From positions 310,001 through 374,000 of the forward strand of contig JAHLKI010000022.1 in NCBI GenBank assembly GCA_025602905.1: 64,000 nucleotides of DNA, written 5' to 3'. Each line of letters starts with the position of its first letter. The first letter of the stretch is position 1. Under the pieces are notes generated by a model. It was given only the letters and a program-made list of their open reading frames with translations, was not told where the DNA came from and did not search any database. The DNA is from Phlyctochytrium arcticum (Eukaryota; Chytridiomycota; Chytridiomycetes; Chytridiales; Chytridiaceae). The translations under genes were made by a program, and so were the position numbers. Below are positions 11,142-23,057 of the stretch, piece after piece.

Positions 11142-13798
11142 ATGGTCGGGAGCATGTCGCGGTCGGTGTCTACACCGGAGCTGGGTCAGATGGAGGTCAA
11201 AGAAATGGCTGGGTACCTCTGGAAGGTAAGATGATTTTTACGATTTTATGTATTCAAAATTTTAAAACGTACTAACATTTTGGGGGGCGAGTTTAGAGAT
11301 CAAAATCACATCCCAACCGATGGCTCCGTCGATTTTTTCGGTTGACGGAATCCGAATTGACGTATCACCACTCTCCCTCACCCACCAGCCCTCCAAAACT
11401 CATTCTCCCCATCTCGTCCATCACACGCGTCACAACCGCTCCCCGCCCCTCCATCCCAGGTGTCGGCGGCAGTGTCTTTACGATCCAGAGTGCGGGCAAT
11501 CAAATCCTCGAGCTGGCTGCGCGGAATGCGGAACGCATGGATGAGTGGGTACGCGCGGTCAAGGCGGCAGCTGGATTGGGAGTTCAGCGCCGGGGACAGC
11601 ATAAACGGATTGGAAGGCGGTTTGCGGATGAGGAGGGGAGTGAAGAGTACTTGAATCTTGTTAGTCAAATCCAGAGCCAGGATGATGTGACGGCGACCGT
11701 TGGACCTACTTCTACTTCCACTACTACGTTGTCGAGGGATAGGACGGGATTGCCACCACTTCCATCATTTGGCCTGGGCAACGCCAATAACCCTCTTGGT
11801 CTCACCCTAGACCTACCCTTTGACTCTCAACATTCCCCAACATCCTCTACAACGCGTCGTCAAACCATTCCCACTACCCCAAAATCAACGCTCTCAACCG
11901 TGATACCCCCCTCCCCATCTCGCCGACCCCTCCCAGCCCTCGATCAGCCCTTTTCTTTGCCAGACCTCCCCGCCCGCATCCCCCCCTGTTACGACATGTC
12001 CGTTGAGGACAAGAAACCGGGGGACAGGACTTCGGACGCGACCATTACGACAAAGATGGGAGATGTCAGAGATCCGTTTGAGGACGCGGCGTCGGCATTA
12101 TCTGCCAATTCGTTTACGCAGGAAGCAGCACGGCCGGACCTGAATCCGAGTGCTTTTTCTACCTTTGCCAGTCGAAAAACGGTGAATGGGGCCCTGTCGC
12201 CTGAAGCATTGGATGACTTGATTGAGAAAATGTTTTTGGAGGCGTCGTTGCGACCCCCTTCATCCTCCGGGACGGGCAATTTGCATGGCGCGACCATGCA
12301 GACGACCAAGGCTGGACATGTCGTTCCTGTTCAGCAGGTTGCGACAACCATGAAATCTACACCATCTCTGTTTAGGACACCTCGCCCACGAACAAAATCG
12401 GATCCTCATCATTTGCAGCAGCAGCAGGAGCAGCAGCATCCAGTGGTACCTCCCATGCCAGTCTTGACCCATATCATGCCGCCACAACTTGGTGTTCCGT
12501 CCTCTTCAACAACAACAAAAACGAATACTGCCGTGGTCACGGATGTCAAGGGAAGTCAACAACCAAAAACCCCTCGAAGCGGCTTTGATAAATCCAAGTC
12601 AACCCCCAACCTCGTGGATCTCTCCACTCCTCCCGACCCCAATCAACCTCCCAAACCCCCAACCCAAGCCATGTCCTCGTTCGGAGGCCACGCTGCGCCA
12701 AATGGCACACTCCGACACCGCTCCTCCAACAACAACCTCTTGTCCAAATCCTCTATCTTGCTAGCAGCAGCCTCGACGGCCCCCTCCTCCCTCACCCGCG
12801 AAAAGGCCACCACGGCTCCCAGTAGTCCACTCATCCTGCGCAGCGCCCAGAGTACGCGAAATGTAGCCGAGGGAGGGATCCGGAAAGTCCGACCGATTTA
12901 CCGATTTAAGGGCGCGGAGGATCTGGAGGCCATTGTGGTGGGGTTGACGGAAATTCAGCGGGATTTGAAAGTCGAGGCGGAGAAGGAGAAGGAGCAAGGG
13001 GATCGGGAGTTGGTTGTGGCGATTGCCCAGAAACAGAAGGAAATGTATATCCAGCCCCCGCCGATTCCGCCCAAGGACGTAAATGTATCATCATCACGGG
13101 AGAGAAATTCATCTCGGGACTCGAATGCGACAACTTTGACCCGAACGGATTCGGTCAGGTCGCAAATGACATCTCCACCGCCCGTAGAACCGCTACCGGC
13201 CGTGCCTGAATCACCCGTATCCTCGTCCCAGCCCACATTGCTAAACGTAACTCCTACGACGACGACTGGGGGTCTGACGGTTGCGCCGGTTGCGCCCCCA
13301 CGACGGACCAGTTTATCCGTCATGCTCCCGCCGGCTGGAAGTACCCAATTGTCGCTGGGGGATACGACAATGGTTGACAGCCAGCAAGGAGGAGGGGACC
13401 AAGGCCATGCCGATATATTAGAGAAATTGACCTCCATAAACAACCATCCTCTCGCCCCACCCTCCCCCCTGGCCGAACGCACCCCCATCCTCGTCAAAGC
13501 CATTACCATCCTCCAAACGGGTACATGCCTCCACGGCCGCCTCTCCCTCCTCTCACCGGCCAACCCCCACACGCACCCGCACCTCCTCGCGGCCCTCATC
13601 AAAGCCCGCCGCAAGGCTTTGGATGAGTACCGCACAGCGATTGAAGATTTGGGCCGCCGGACACGAGATTATGTCAAGTGTCTGAATATTTCTGGGGCGA
13701 CGGGGGCAGCGGCCGTGGACCTGGTCGAGAGCATTGAAGTCATGTTGATGAAGGTTGCGCAAGTTCGCGAGGTGTTTGGCGCAGAGGTTTTGGTTTAG
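11142..13798 (+). CDS. PH-domain protein with long disordered region
   Basis: Exon 1 (11142-11225) ends G-Y-L-W-K and exon 2 (11297-13798) begins R-S-K-S-H-P-N-R-W-L-R-R-F-F-R-L. The splice restores the start of a pleckstrin homology domain (about residues 24-115). The domain ends in A-E-R-M-D-E-W-V-R-A-V-K-A, including the invariant Trp of its C-terminal helix. The product is 861 aa. The middle (about 150-570) is Ser/Thr/Pro-rich and disordered. A conserved-looking block with F-K-G-A-E-D-L-E-A-I-V-V-G-L lies near residue 600, and the last 120 residues are helical. It is probably a membrane-lipid-binding adaptor, but no partner is evident. The last 23 codons and the 3' flank are repeated downstream. 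Confidence 0.8.
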
Positions 13799-14525
13799 CC
13801 ATAGATTTGTATTACACATTTTTTTTCTCACACTTGCACTTTCCTCACTCTCACGCACGCACTGCATTATTTCACTCAGAAAGAAATGATTTCGCCTTGT
13901 CCAGCATTGAAATCATGTTGATGATGGTTGCGCAATGAGGTTTTGCTTTAGCAATTTTGGCCATAGATTTGTATTACCATTTGTTTTTCTCACATTTGCA
14001 CTTTCCTCACGCTCACGCACGCACGCACTGCATTGTTTTAGGCAGCAAAATGATTTTTCCTCGCCCAGCATTGAAGTCATGGTGATGAAGGTTGCGAGAT
14101 GTTTGGGGCTGAGGTTTTGGCATAGATTTGTGTTACATTTTTTTTCCACACACCCTGACTCTCTCACGCACGCATGCAGTGCATTATTTTACGCAGCAAA
14201 ATAATGTTTCCGTGCAGCGTCATTTTGATGAAGGTTGCGCCAGTTCGTGAGGTGTTTGGTTTAGTATTTCTGGCATAGATTTGTATTACACTCTTTTTTT
14301 TCACACACTTGCACTTTCCCCACTCACTCACTCTCTCGCACGCACTGCATTATTTTACGCAACAAAATGATTTCTCCTTGCCCAGGATTGAAGTCATGGT
14401 GATCAAGGTTGCGCAATGAGGTTTTGGTTCAGTATTTTTGGCATAGATTTGTATTACACTTTTTTGTTCTCACAGGTTCCTCCTCACGCACGCACGCTGC
14501 ATTTTGCACAACCAAAAAAATCACA
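13731..14525 (+). repeat. About five degenerate tandem copies of the PH gene's 3' end
   Basis: Copies begin at about 13731 (the genuine last exon), 13903, 14068, 14216 and 14385, giving spacings of about 172, 165, 148 and 169 nt. Each contains an ATTGAAGTCATGTTGATGAAGG-like start. Each then has GGTTGCGCA, GAGGTTTTGG, CATAGATTTGTATTACA, a T run, CACTTGCACTTTC, repeated CACGCACGCA, CTGCATTATTTTACGCA and AATGATTTC. The unit thus includes the final coding segment plus the 3' untranslated region. Later copies carry indels that break the frame. Interpretation: serial partial duplication of the gene tail. Confidence 0.85.
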
Positions 14526-15108
14526 TTGTTCTTTGCCCTCTGAACTCGTCGGTTCTCAATAGCATTGGGATTCTGCTCAGCTAAAATCACTCCCGCAAAA
14601 ATATTCGCTTGAACCCGCCCATAAGTGGGCAGAAAGTTTCAATGTTACGGTACTGCAAGTACGATGGTCTTTGTTTGCCGATGTTCTGCATTTGGGCATT
14701 TATGTTATTGCTCCCGAGTTTTTGCAATACTTGCAACACAAACATGTGGTATAATTCCAAAGGCATCGAGGGTCACGATTTGGTTGCTGTACTTCATATG
14801 TGTTCGCTGCCGGTGTTCCCTCCCATACAAAAGTGGAAATGCAAGATCAAATTTCTTTCGCTATCAACCTATTCGGTCTTTTGTCATATCTTCTTCTGTT
14901 CCTTCTGTTTCTTCATTCCTATTTTTAATCGTTCTTTGAGCCTGTGGGTTCCCTCATCTCTTCCTGGAGATACCTTGCCGCCTCAATATTCTTTCCTTGA
15001 TCTTTATGCTTTCATTCTATTGAGAACTCGGTTTTTTCCTTGATTTCGGGGACAACACTTTGGACGTGAGCTACACAGCCGACCGGATCGTGCGAATTTC
15101 CACCCAAG
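14526..15108. other. Intergenic, T-rich
   Basis: One 144-codon open frame runs through here (14609-15043). Its composition (Phe/Cys/Ser-rich, reflecting a T-rich strand) and lack of motifs make it unlikely to be a gene. Nothing else is seen. Confidence 0.5.
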
Positions 15109-15181
15109 GGGGAATTAGCTCAAATGGCAGAGCGCTCGCTTAGCATGCGAGAGGCACGGGGATCGATACCCCGATTCTCCA
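15109..15181 (+). tRNA. tRNA-Ala (AGC)
   Basis: This 73-nt cloverleaf has anticodon loop TTAGCAT and G3:U70. It differs from the copy at 10662 by a single T-to-C in the D loop. About 10 nt upstream (CACCCAAGGG) and 12 nt downstream (AATTTCTTTTTG) are also shared with that copy, so the duplication included flanks. Confidence 0.95.
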
Positions 15182-15478
15182 ATTTCTTTTTGTCTGTTTT
15201 ACATCTCCGTTGTGTGCTCTGTGTTCTGTCCAGCGGCGTGTGTTCCCTCCCAACGTGTGTTCCACTAAAACAGAATGATCACAATGGAAGCGAAGCGTGG
15301 GAACCACCCGAGCCGAGCGGGCCGGGGGGTTTAGCCGGATGCAATGATGCTGCTTACGTGAGCAGCTCGTGCTTTTTACGTCGGAGATTCCTTTTGTTTT
15401 CCGTCCTTGAACTTTCTTCCTTTTGTCCGTGTGGATTTTACTGCCGCATCCCAGGGCTTTCCTTTCCACAGCTACGGC

Positions 15479-15486
15479 TATAAAAG
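15479..15486 (+). promoter_or_regulatory. TATA box of the hydrolase gene
   Basis: TATAAAAG lies 63-70 nt upstream of the ATG at 15549, the expected position for a core promoter. Confidence 0.6.
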
Positions 15487-15548
15487 GACGAGCTCCCCAC
15501 ACATCCCCCCCCGTGAACCCACCAGGCACTACAAAGAAAGCAAAGGAA

Positions 15549-17948
15549 ATGGGAACCCTCAACTTTTCATCCGCGGCATTCCGCCAACTCGTCAACACCC
15601 CAAGCGCCCACACCGCCATCTACCGCCTGTTCCAGGGCATCATCCTTTTTCTGAGATCCATTGCCCCGCTGTCCTACGTCTACCTCGCTTGGTTTTACCT
15701 TCATTTTTTTCATCAGGTGAGTCACTGTCACGGTTAGGGTTGAATGTGCGTGAGAGATCTGAGCGCTCTGTGAGTGAGATGGGGCAATTATTGGGGCCCG
15801 GGCATGTTTCCAGAGGAAAAATGGTGGAACGGGGATTTGGCAAAGATTGCCGATCAGAGTGATTTCGCGTTTAACAAAATCCGAGCGAAAAATTGGATAT
15901 TTCGACGAACCCGGCCATGAATTTGCTGGCAAAATCCTACTTCTTTCAGAAAAAAACGTACCAAAGAGGTCGGGCGATCCTGCTGCGCAAATGGAAAGGA
16001 AGTTGGGTGGAAAAGGATGATTTTGTTGAGGCCCGCAATGATTTTGCTGCGCAAAATGAAGTAGAAGGCGGTCATTTCGTGTGACAGCGAGCACGAGTTT
16101 CAATGAAAAAGAATGTATGTACTAAAATGGAAATGTCGCGTGTTTTAGGGTCAAGGACAAAATGAAAACACGGGAGGGAAAGAATGGTCGGTAGGATTGG
16201 CAATATTCACGGTGGTGATGATGGCAGAGGCCGTGTGGTTGCCGGTGCACTTGATGAATGTGCGGAGCCTGCAAAAGAGACGGCCGTCGATACACCACCT
16301 ATGCAAGACCAAAGCACAGCGTGTCGAACTCTTGGAAAATTGTTTTGATGCGTTGGACGCGGCGGCCGGAGTGGGTGCATCGCAACAGACGCGTACTCTC
16401 GCGATACAAAAAGTTGTGTCGGGGTGGTTCTTTGGTGCCCCGCTTGACGAAATCCACGCTGAAAACTTGCACTCTTGGGTCGCCTGGGCCTTTCTGGATG
16501 AAGACTATGATACTCTGAACGAACAAGACCAAAACCAAGTTGCCGATTTGTCAAGCATGATTGAGAAAAGGTTGGGCGCTCCCCTCAAGCCGGGCCGTAA
16601 CCCGAATGTCAAGTGCGTCCGCATTTGCATTGACCCCGTCATGGTTAAACACCGGCCGCTCGTCTACTATGTCGTTACGCGTTTCGTCAACTGGTACGCC
16701 ACCAATCGCGTCGTGGCCAAAAAACTCGGATTCTACCAACGCACCGTGGACCCTTCTGATGTTGCCGGGTCCGGGCCTTACTCTTTCTGGTACCGCCCGG
16801 CCAGCGAACCCACTCCCCCGAATGCCACCCCCCTTGTCTTTATTCACGGCATTGGCATTGGTTTTGCCCCTTACCTTCAACTCCTCGCCCTCTTTCCCCG
16901 CTCCGTCCCCATTTATCTGATTGAATGGCGTTACGTCTCCATGCAACTCGACAGTTCCGTCCCCTCCATCCCCGACACGCTAGCCGGCCTCAAGGCCATG
17001 CTCGCTCTCGATGGCCACCCCCGTGCCACGTTTGCTGGTCACTCCCTCGGCACCATTGCCATCTCTTGGCTCCTCAACTCTCCCATCCACCGACCCCTGG
17101 TAGCTTCCACGGTCCTCATGGACCCCATCTCCTTGCTTCTCTGCGACCCTACCGTCGCCTTTAACTTTTTGCATCGGAAACCCACCACCATCATGCAACT
17201 CCTCATGACGTACTTTGTCGCTCAGGAAACGTATATTGCCAATGCCCTGTCCCGCCATTTCCACTGGACCCGGAACGTCTTATTTTGGCACCAGTTACCC
17301 CGCACTGGCGTAAACATGATTGTCCTCAGTGGTCGGGACGAAATTGTCCCTTCAGCACGCGTCAAAAACTACCTCGACACAATGGCCCTCTCCGAGTTTT
17401 CCTCCTCACCCTCTCCCTCTAATCTCGATATTAATCACCATCAACTCCCCACCCCCGTCGCCTCTGAACTCGATTTCCCCACCCCCGAAACCATTTACGT
17501 GGAAGACGCGCATACCCCCGAACCAGCCAATGATACCATCTCCATCCCATACCCGCCCCACATCCAACTCAGCTACTACCCCACCTTCCACCACGGCGAG
17601 CTCCTCATCTGGCGCTCCAGCGTCCTCGATATGGCCGACAAACTCTCGTTGGCCTGTGGTGCCACTCCCTCCCCTTTGGCACCTAAACTCGTCCGCACAT
17701 CAAGCACCAACTCCTCCTCCTCCCTTACGCGTCGTCGTCGTCGCCCCCGCTACAACTCTTCCTCCTCGTCCACCACATCCTCTGCTGCATCGACTTCACT
17801 CACTCCTCCCCGTACACCCTCGCCCACCCTCCCACCCCACCACATCTCGACTCAACGCTCCAGGCAACAGTGGCTCACCCTCCAGACGGTGGAGGATGAG
17901 GATGCCTGTTTACGACCCCGAACGCGCCGAATGTCTGTTTCTGCATAG
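15549..17948 (+). CDS. Membrane-associated alpha/beta hydrolase
   Basis: Exon 1 (15549-15716, 56 codons) ends F-F-H-Q at a GTGAGT donor. A long 432-nt intron leads to exon 2 (16149-17948). The total is 655 aa. One or two hydrophobic helices lie near residues 28-55 and 75-95. The hydrolase core shows F-I-H-G-I-G-I-G (oxyanion region), the nucleophile elbow G-H-S-L-G-T (about residue 335), an Asp in S-G-R-D-E-I-V-P, and a His in F-H-H-G-E-L-L as the likely catalytic base. The C-terminal 90 residues are Ser/Arg-rich and disordered. It is probably a lipase or esterase. The substrate is unknown. Its intron is unusually long for this window. Confidence 0.82.
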
Positions 17949-18707
17949 ATTTGCATCCATCTCTCTCTCAACGGTTTTAAGATTGCGTTTTTCTTTTTCT
18001 TTTACATGGCTTTTTTTCTGTACTGTACACACAACTATTATAGAATTATTATATTTTTTAATTTGGCTATTTGGTCTGTCTAGTTCATGGGTGAAACGGA
18101 AATACCCGAGAGATTGACCTGCTTTTTGGGGGCAAACCAGATTTGACGAGAGTGGGGGTGGCTCAGCATCCACCCAGCGTGAGAAAAAAGCCGAAAACAA
18201 ACACGGTGTTCCGAGCATCTAGAACCCAAGAATCAGCGTTTTCCTTGTCGCGTGAATTTCACGCATATCTCTCATACGCGCAGTTCACCGACCTATATAC
18301 AATAGCCGTTAGCCGTGGTCGGAGAGGAAGAATCTATCTTCATCATCCTATGACCTGCTGATCCCTGCGATACGTCTGGTTGTCGAATCGACAAGGGTAA
18401 CCGGTACGCGCAGTACGCCCAGACTGGTTTCGTTTGCTCCCAATACGTTTCTAGCAGTATGCGTATTCGCCTACATAAAAATTCGTTTTCTTGTCCAAGT
18501 GATTCAAATGCTTTTTTCCCGAAAATTTGAGTAATTGCCACATTGTCTAACGTCAATCTAACTGTGTCTATTATCCAATCTGTGAGTTCTAACATGCTTG
18601 TTTTTTTGCCAAAACAAAAATAAACTGTTTGACCGGGGCTTGCATAAAATAAAATAAAACCTTGACGAATGGTATCTAAATTAAACAAGGCAGCACGCTA
18701 TAATCTA
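17949..18707. other. Convergent intergenic region, no gene seen
   Basis: This region carries the 3' flanks of two convergent genes (hydrolase and RUS family). It is AT-rich with small uninformative frames only. Confidence 0.5.
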
Positions 18708-20969
18708 CTACTGTGCTTTATTCCCATGCCGCCAATCAGCTCGGATCCCCTCGTCGCCCCAAAAGACGGCATCCAGCTGCCATTCTCGGGACCCTGCTTC
18801 GGCTACAAAACGGGGAAACTCGCGTTTGGTCCAGTCGTGGGATTCACGGAGGAGGAGGAGGACTGCCTCTGGATCCAGAAGCGTCGATTCGCTGTTTTTG
18901 GTCTTGGAGGTGGTGGTTTTGAGGGTGGTGAGGTTGAGGGGTATGGTTTGGAACGAGGGTGACGAGGAGGGGTGTGATGAGGGGTTGAAGGTACTATCTG
19001 ACCGCCGACGATCATTTTTACTCTGGAGGAGATTGGTGTCTTCACCCGACATTTCCACCGTGCGAATAATATGGGTGGATTTCGAATGCCGGACTCCGGC
19101 CTCTGGGTAAAATCCTACTGGCGACGTGGTTCCTTCGTCCTCGTTTAAATCGTTGAACGAGCCATGGAGAGAATGGGACTGGACGCCGTGGACGCCGCCG
19201 TGGAGGGAGGAGGCTGTGTGGGTTGTTGAGAGGAGGTGGTGGAGACGGGAGGCGTGGAGGACGGCTTTGATTACGTCGTAGGCGGTTGCGTCTGGATGGA
19301 GGACGATCCCGACCCATTGGCGATGATGGCGGATAGGTGTCAGCAGATAATTCTCATCCTTGATAGCTCACAATAAGTCAACTAGTTCTCTTATTCCTGG
19401 CACGCTACTTACTTGGAGGACCAGTAACGCCGTATCCAGTTCACCGCGCGTCCGAAACGCTTGTTGGACCTGACACGCAACGCGTATGCGTGCCATATCG
19501 CGCTGCACGTCCTCCCGAATCCACTCCCCAAACCAGCGCTCAAACGGACGCAATTCCTCGGTCCATGGCACACTCCCCCGTTTTATAAATTGCGCACAGA
19601 GAAGCGTCAAGGTCGTATGATTGAGAACTTCGAACCGGGCTGCATGGAGCAGAGACAAGGTGATGGCTAAATGCAGGGGTCCCAGGACAAAGAAGCAGCC
19701 AAACAAGAATGCGGGGGTGTGGGAGATGGAAAGAGCTAGGACACCCAACACCATACCCAGCAAATGCCCGACTGACATTTGGGCATCGTCCTTGGCGACC
19801 AGATCACCCACATTGCCTTGTTTTGCAAAATTACGCGTAAATGTCATATGTGTCGCACCCTACAATTTGATCAACGACAAAAGATGAAAGACCCCCGCTC
19901 AAAAGAAACGTACCCAAATACTGTAGTGAATGCTCCTCAACGCGTTCCCCAACCCTGCCAGCATGAGAAACCAGCCCGGAGGTGCCACAACCGTTGCCAA
20001 CTGCATCCCAGCACCCACCAGACTTGCCGCCTCCCCAACCAGTTTCCACGTCTTGGGATGCGAGTCAAAACTTGCCGCAAACCGTTGGATGAAAAACAAT
20101 TTCCCAATCTCGCCCAGTCCGTCCTTTAACACCCACTGGATCCCGACTGCGCCGGCCGTGGCTGCGTCGGCCCCCAGACCCAGGGATGTGAGCATGGCCT
20201 GATTGCATAAAACGGAGACGGTGTTCCATACGAGTGTCTCGAGGAATTGGAACACGTGGACGAGCGGGTAGGTAGGGTGAACGGACATGGGGTATCCGAT
20301 CGGTAGAAACATGGCTCGAAGCCAACCTGATAAATCGTGCATCCATTCCTGTACTTTGTGGAGTGGGCCCCGCCGGGACATTATTTGTTGGTGGGAATCA
20401 TACTCGTGCGGTCCGCTCGCGGCCGGCCCTAAGAACATGGATGATGCAAACTTTTGTATCGAGAACCGGGATGTTGCATCGTTGGGTGAGCCCCCTTCGG
20501 AAATGTTGGTGGGGGCCCAGGCAAATGTCAGACGTGTCGAGTCGGATAGTTTTCCTTCGCCCTTGGAGTCTCCCCCAAAATAAACCCGCTTTCGCCCGTT
20601 AATCGACTCTGTCACTAATGGGCTGATGGGTATCGAGTTTTGCCTACGAAAGGTCGGTAATGGCCCTCCTCCTCCCGTCTCGGGTGACGGCGGTCCCGGT
20701 GATATTGGTGGTCCATTCGTCGCATGCGTCGAAAACAACACTGATCCACTAGACCCCCCTCCAGGCTCTTTACTCAACGGCGATCTTGAATATCCAATTC
20801 CGCCTATTGACCCTACAACGCTAGCCGCGGCTCCCATGGACGAAACGGGATTGGATGATGCCGAGGATGATGATGCGATCGGAGCATATACTCCTCTTGA
20901 AAAGGAAGACAGTCGCCGTGCCGGTCGAAGACAGGAAGGAGAAAGTCGGAGAGTTGTTGCTGCAGTCAT
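18708..20969 (-). CDS. RUS (root UVB sensitive)/DUF647 family membrane protein
   Basis: Three exons (19914-20969, 19413-19859, 18708-19358) give 717 aa. After a disordered Ser/Gly-rich N terminus, the DUF647 core begins near residue 215 with L-P-I-G-Y-P-M-S-V-H-P-x-Y. It continues with A-V-G-I-Q-W-V-L-K-D-G-L-G-E-I-G-K and D-S-H-P-K-T-W-K. After the first intron come G-A-T-H and then N-F-A-K-Q-G-N-V-G-D-L-V-A-K-D-D-A-Q. These match the plant RUS1/animal RUSF1 family. The C terminus ends W-G-D-E-G-I-R-A-D-W, like family members. An extra Ser/Thr-rich insert lies within the C-terminal domain. The family's biochemical function is not settled. Confidence 0.88.
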
Positions 20970-21758
20970 ATTGCATGAACCGTCTTTTAACTTCTTGACA
21001 AACACAACAGTTGCGCGGTTTTTTTCTCCCCCCGTCGGACCCAAGAATAACTATGTTTTTCTCTCGTCCGCACAAAACGCCGTCTGTGCGTTTGAACGAT
21101 TGTTGGATTCACAGCTCACACACACACACACACACACTTTTTACTACTGTTGCGACGACAGCAGTTTGACCAAAATGTATACACAAGTCTATTGTTCCGA
21201 GAAACTGGTGCTATTTCCAAAATCCTTCCTTCCAGAGACCCCCAGAAAAAAACCTTGTCCCAACGCCGTGGCGGAGCTATTCGAGTATGCCGTAGATGGG
21301 GAGGACAATAGACCTGCGAGAGCTGTATATTTTCGGATCGGTAAAATTCCACACACAGGTATGAATAACGCGTCCATCATCTTGAACAAAAAGTTCCGAT
21401 TCCGCCTTTCGTAGTCAAGGTTTCTCAACTACCGTAACCATGATTGATGGACGGGTAGACAATACGATGCTATTAATACTCGGGCACGTTTTCGCAACAT
21501 TTCTCTGATAACAGCACTTGCCCACCGCCTGCATCAATGGAAAATCTTGCCAGACTCTGGAATTTAAGATCTTGGACTCACTACCGCGTTGGAAGGAATT
21601 GACCAACTCTGATGCTTTGCGCATTACCTGTTGGACGGGTTTACTGGTTCTTGACCTTAGGAAAAGTCAGCCAGGAACCATGTATTCTAAGGCAACCATC
21701 GATTCTATTGTAGGAATTCTATGTTTGATGATATGCCTGATTCCTGAAAAATCATTGA
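20970..21758. other. Intergenic with a CA microsatellite
   Basis: Upstream region of the RUS gene. A short (CA)n run lies at about 21116-21136. A 79-codon minus-strand frame (21189-21428) has no recognisable motif, and I do not call it a gene. Confidence 0.5.
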
Positions 21759-21831
21759 GGGGAATTAGCTCACTTGGTAGAGCACTCGCTTCGCATGCGA
21801 GAGGCACCGGGATCGAAACCCGGATTCTCCA
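21759..21831 (+). tRNA. tRNA-Ala (CGC)
   Basis: This 73-nt cloverleaf has acceptor GGGGAAT/ATTCTCC with G3:U70 and anticodon arm CTCGC-TTCGCAT-GCGAG, reading GCG alanine codons. The body is close to the two AGC copies but has a different T arm (CCGGG/CCCGG) and D loop. Confidence 0.95.
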
Positions 21832-22095
21832 GATCATTTTTTTCATTTTTCCCCTCTTATTGTACCTCTGGGGCTCCTAGTGGGCTCACTTCACAGAGAG
21901 GCAGACCACACACACTCTTGCTTCTGCTAATTTTTGTCGATTCAATTGCATGGAACGTCTCAGACATGGATTTCCCTGATACGTGTGATATAACCCGCTC
22001 AGATCAACATATTTGTCTCCACAAACAAGTAAGTATAAGGTGATGGTCAAAAGTAGGTGATATGATGCAGTGATTTCTATTAAATGTAATGTTTT

Positions 22096-22904
22096 TCAAC
22101 CTTTCAGAGGAAGCATCCTGCCCCCCTTCCACTTTGGCCAAATGACTACATATGAAAGTAGCCAATACGTTATGCCTACACACACCCCAACAATCTTTTC
22201 TTGCCACGTATGAAAGTAGACCGATGTTGCAAGAAGTAAGGAGTACCATAGGAGCAGGAGAAAGATCAGTGCGGATGACAGGATCGCGGTGGTAGTTGGG
22301 TGGCGGGAGTTTGGGTGTGGATGAGACAGAAGTTGTAGTTCCTCGTAGATGAAGAGAGACATATGAATCAGAATACTAAAGAAGAACAATGTTAGCATTC
22401 GTAAACTGGAAGGTGAGTAACTCTCGTGTGATAATACATACAAACAATGCCCCGACACATCAAAGCCCATCCATTCGCCTCCCCCCGTCTTACAGTTTAC
22501 CGGATGTCCCAACCCATCTATCGAGCATGTTCCAGAGGAGATCAGTACCCGATCAAAGACGGAATGACCAAAAGCCCATTGGGAGAACACAATCCAGTAG
22601 AGGGTAGCGCACGCATAACGGAGGAGAGCTCGTGGCCGGTGGGTCTCTGGGGATAGGAAGGCGAGGAAGGGGACCAACGTCAGGGACGTCCAAAACTAGT
22701 AGAATTTCAAAGTCAGCACAAGGTTCATCGGTAGCAACAGGTTTGTAGATCACTTACCCATCCCAGCTTGGCAAAATAAATATTGAGCGGGTTGCGCTTG
22801 TTGGCAAACACGGAATACGGCGTGTCGAAGAGTGTATGCACCACCGATCCAAAGAGGACGGTTCCCACATAAAAGAGTAACAGGTTGCGCTGATACGGCT
22901 TCAT
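22096..22904 (-). CDS. SCS3: FIT2/Scs3 fat storage-inducing transmembrane protein
   Basis: Three exons (22758-22904, 22442-22695, 22096-22375) encode 226 aa, typical of FIT proteins. Hydrophobic segments dominate. Family hallmarks are present: G-G-E-W-M-G-F-D-V-S-G-H-C (first catalytic His) and S-V-Y-F-H-T-W-Q-E-K-I-V-G (second His). FIT proteins sit in the ER, cleave acyl-CoA in the luminal leaflet and promote lipid-droplet budding. The splice into exon 3 restores S-G-H-C-F then I-L-I-H-M-S-L-F-I-Y-E-E. The gene is divergent from the END3-like gene, with only about 150 bp between the start codons. Confidence 0.9.
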
Positions 22905-23057
22905 TTTCGAGATGTAATTGTTGCGAGAAAAACTTGGTTGGAAAAAAGTTGGGAGCGAGATCCTGGGCGACTTCGGCTTCGTAGGGTTGCCAGCAAGTGA
23001 CGTTTTGCGGGTGACTTTCGGCGAAATCCCAACCGCCGAAATTTAGAAGTTTTGAAG

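Noticed and set aside
14609..15043. 144-codon plus-strand frame between the repeat array and the tRNA
   Set aside because: T-rich composition gives Phe, Ser, Cys and Leu only. No motif and no splice partner.
20626..21414. 262-codon plus-strand frame
   Set aside because: Antisense to the Ser/Gly-rich N-terminal exon of the RUS gene, which is confirmed by its conserved domain.
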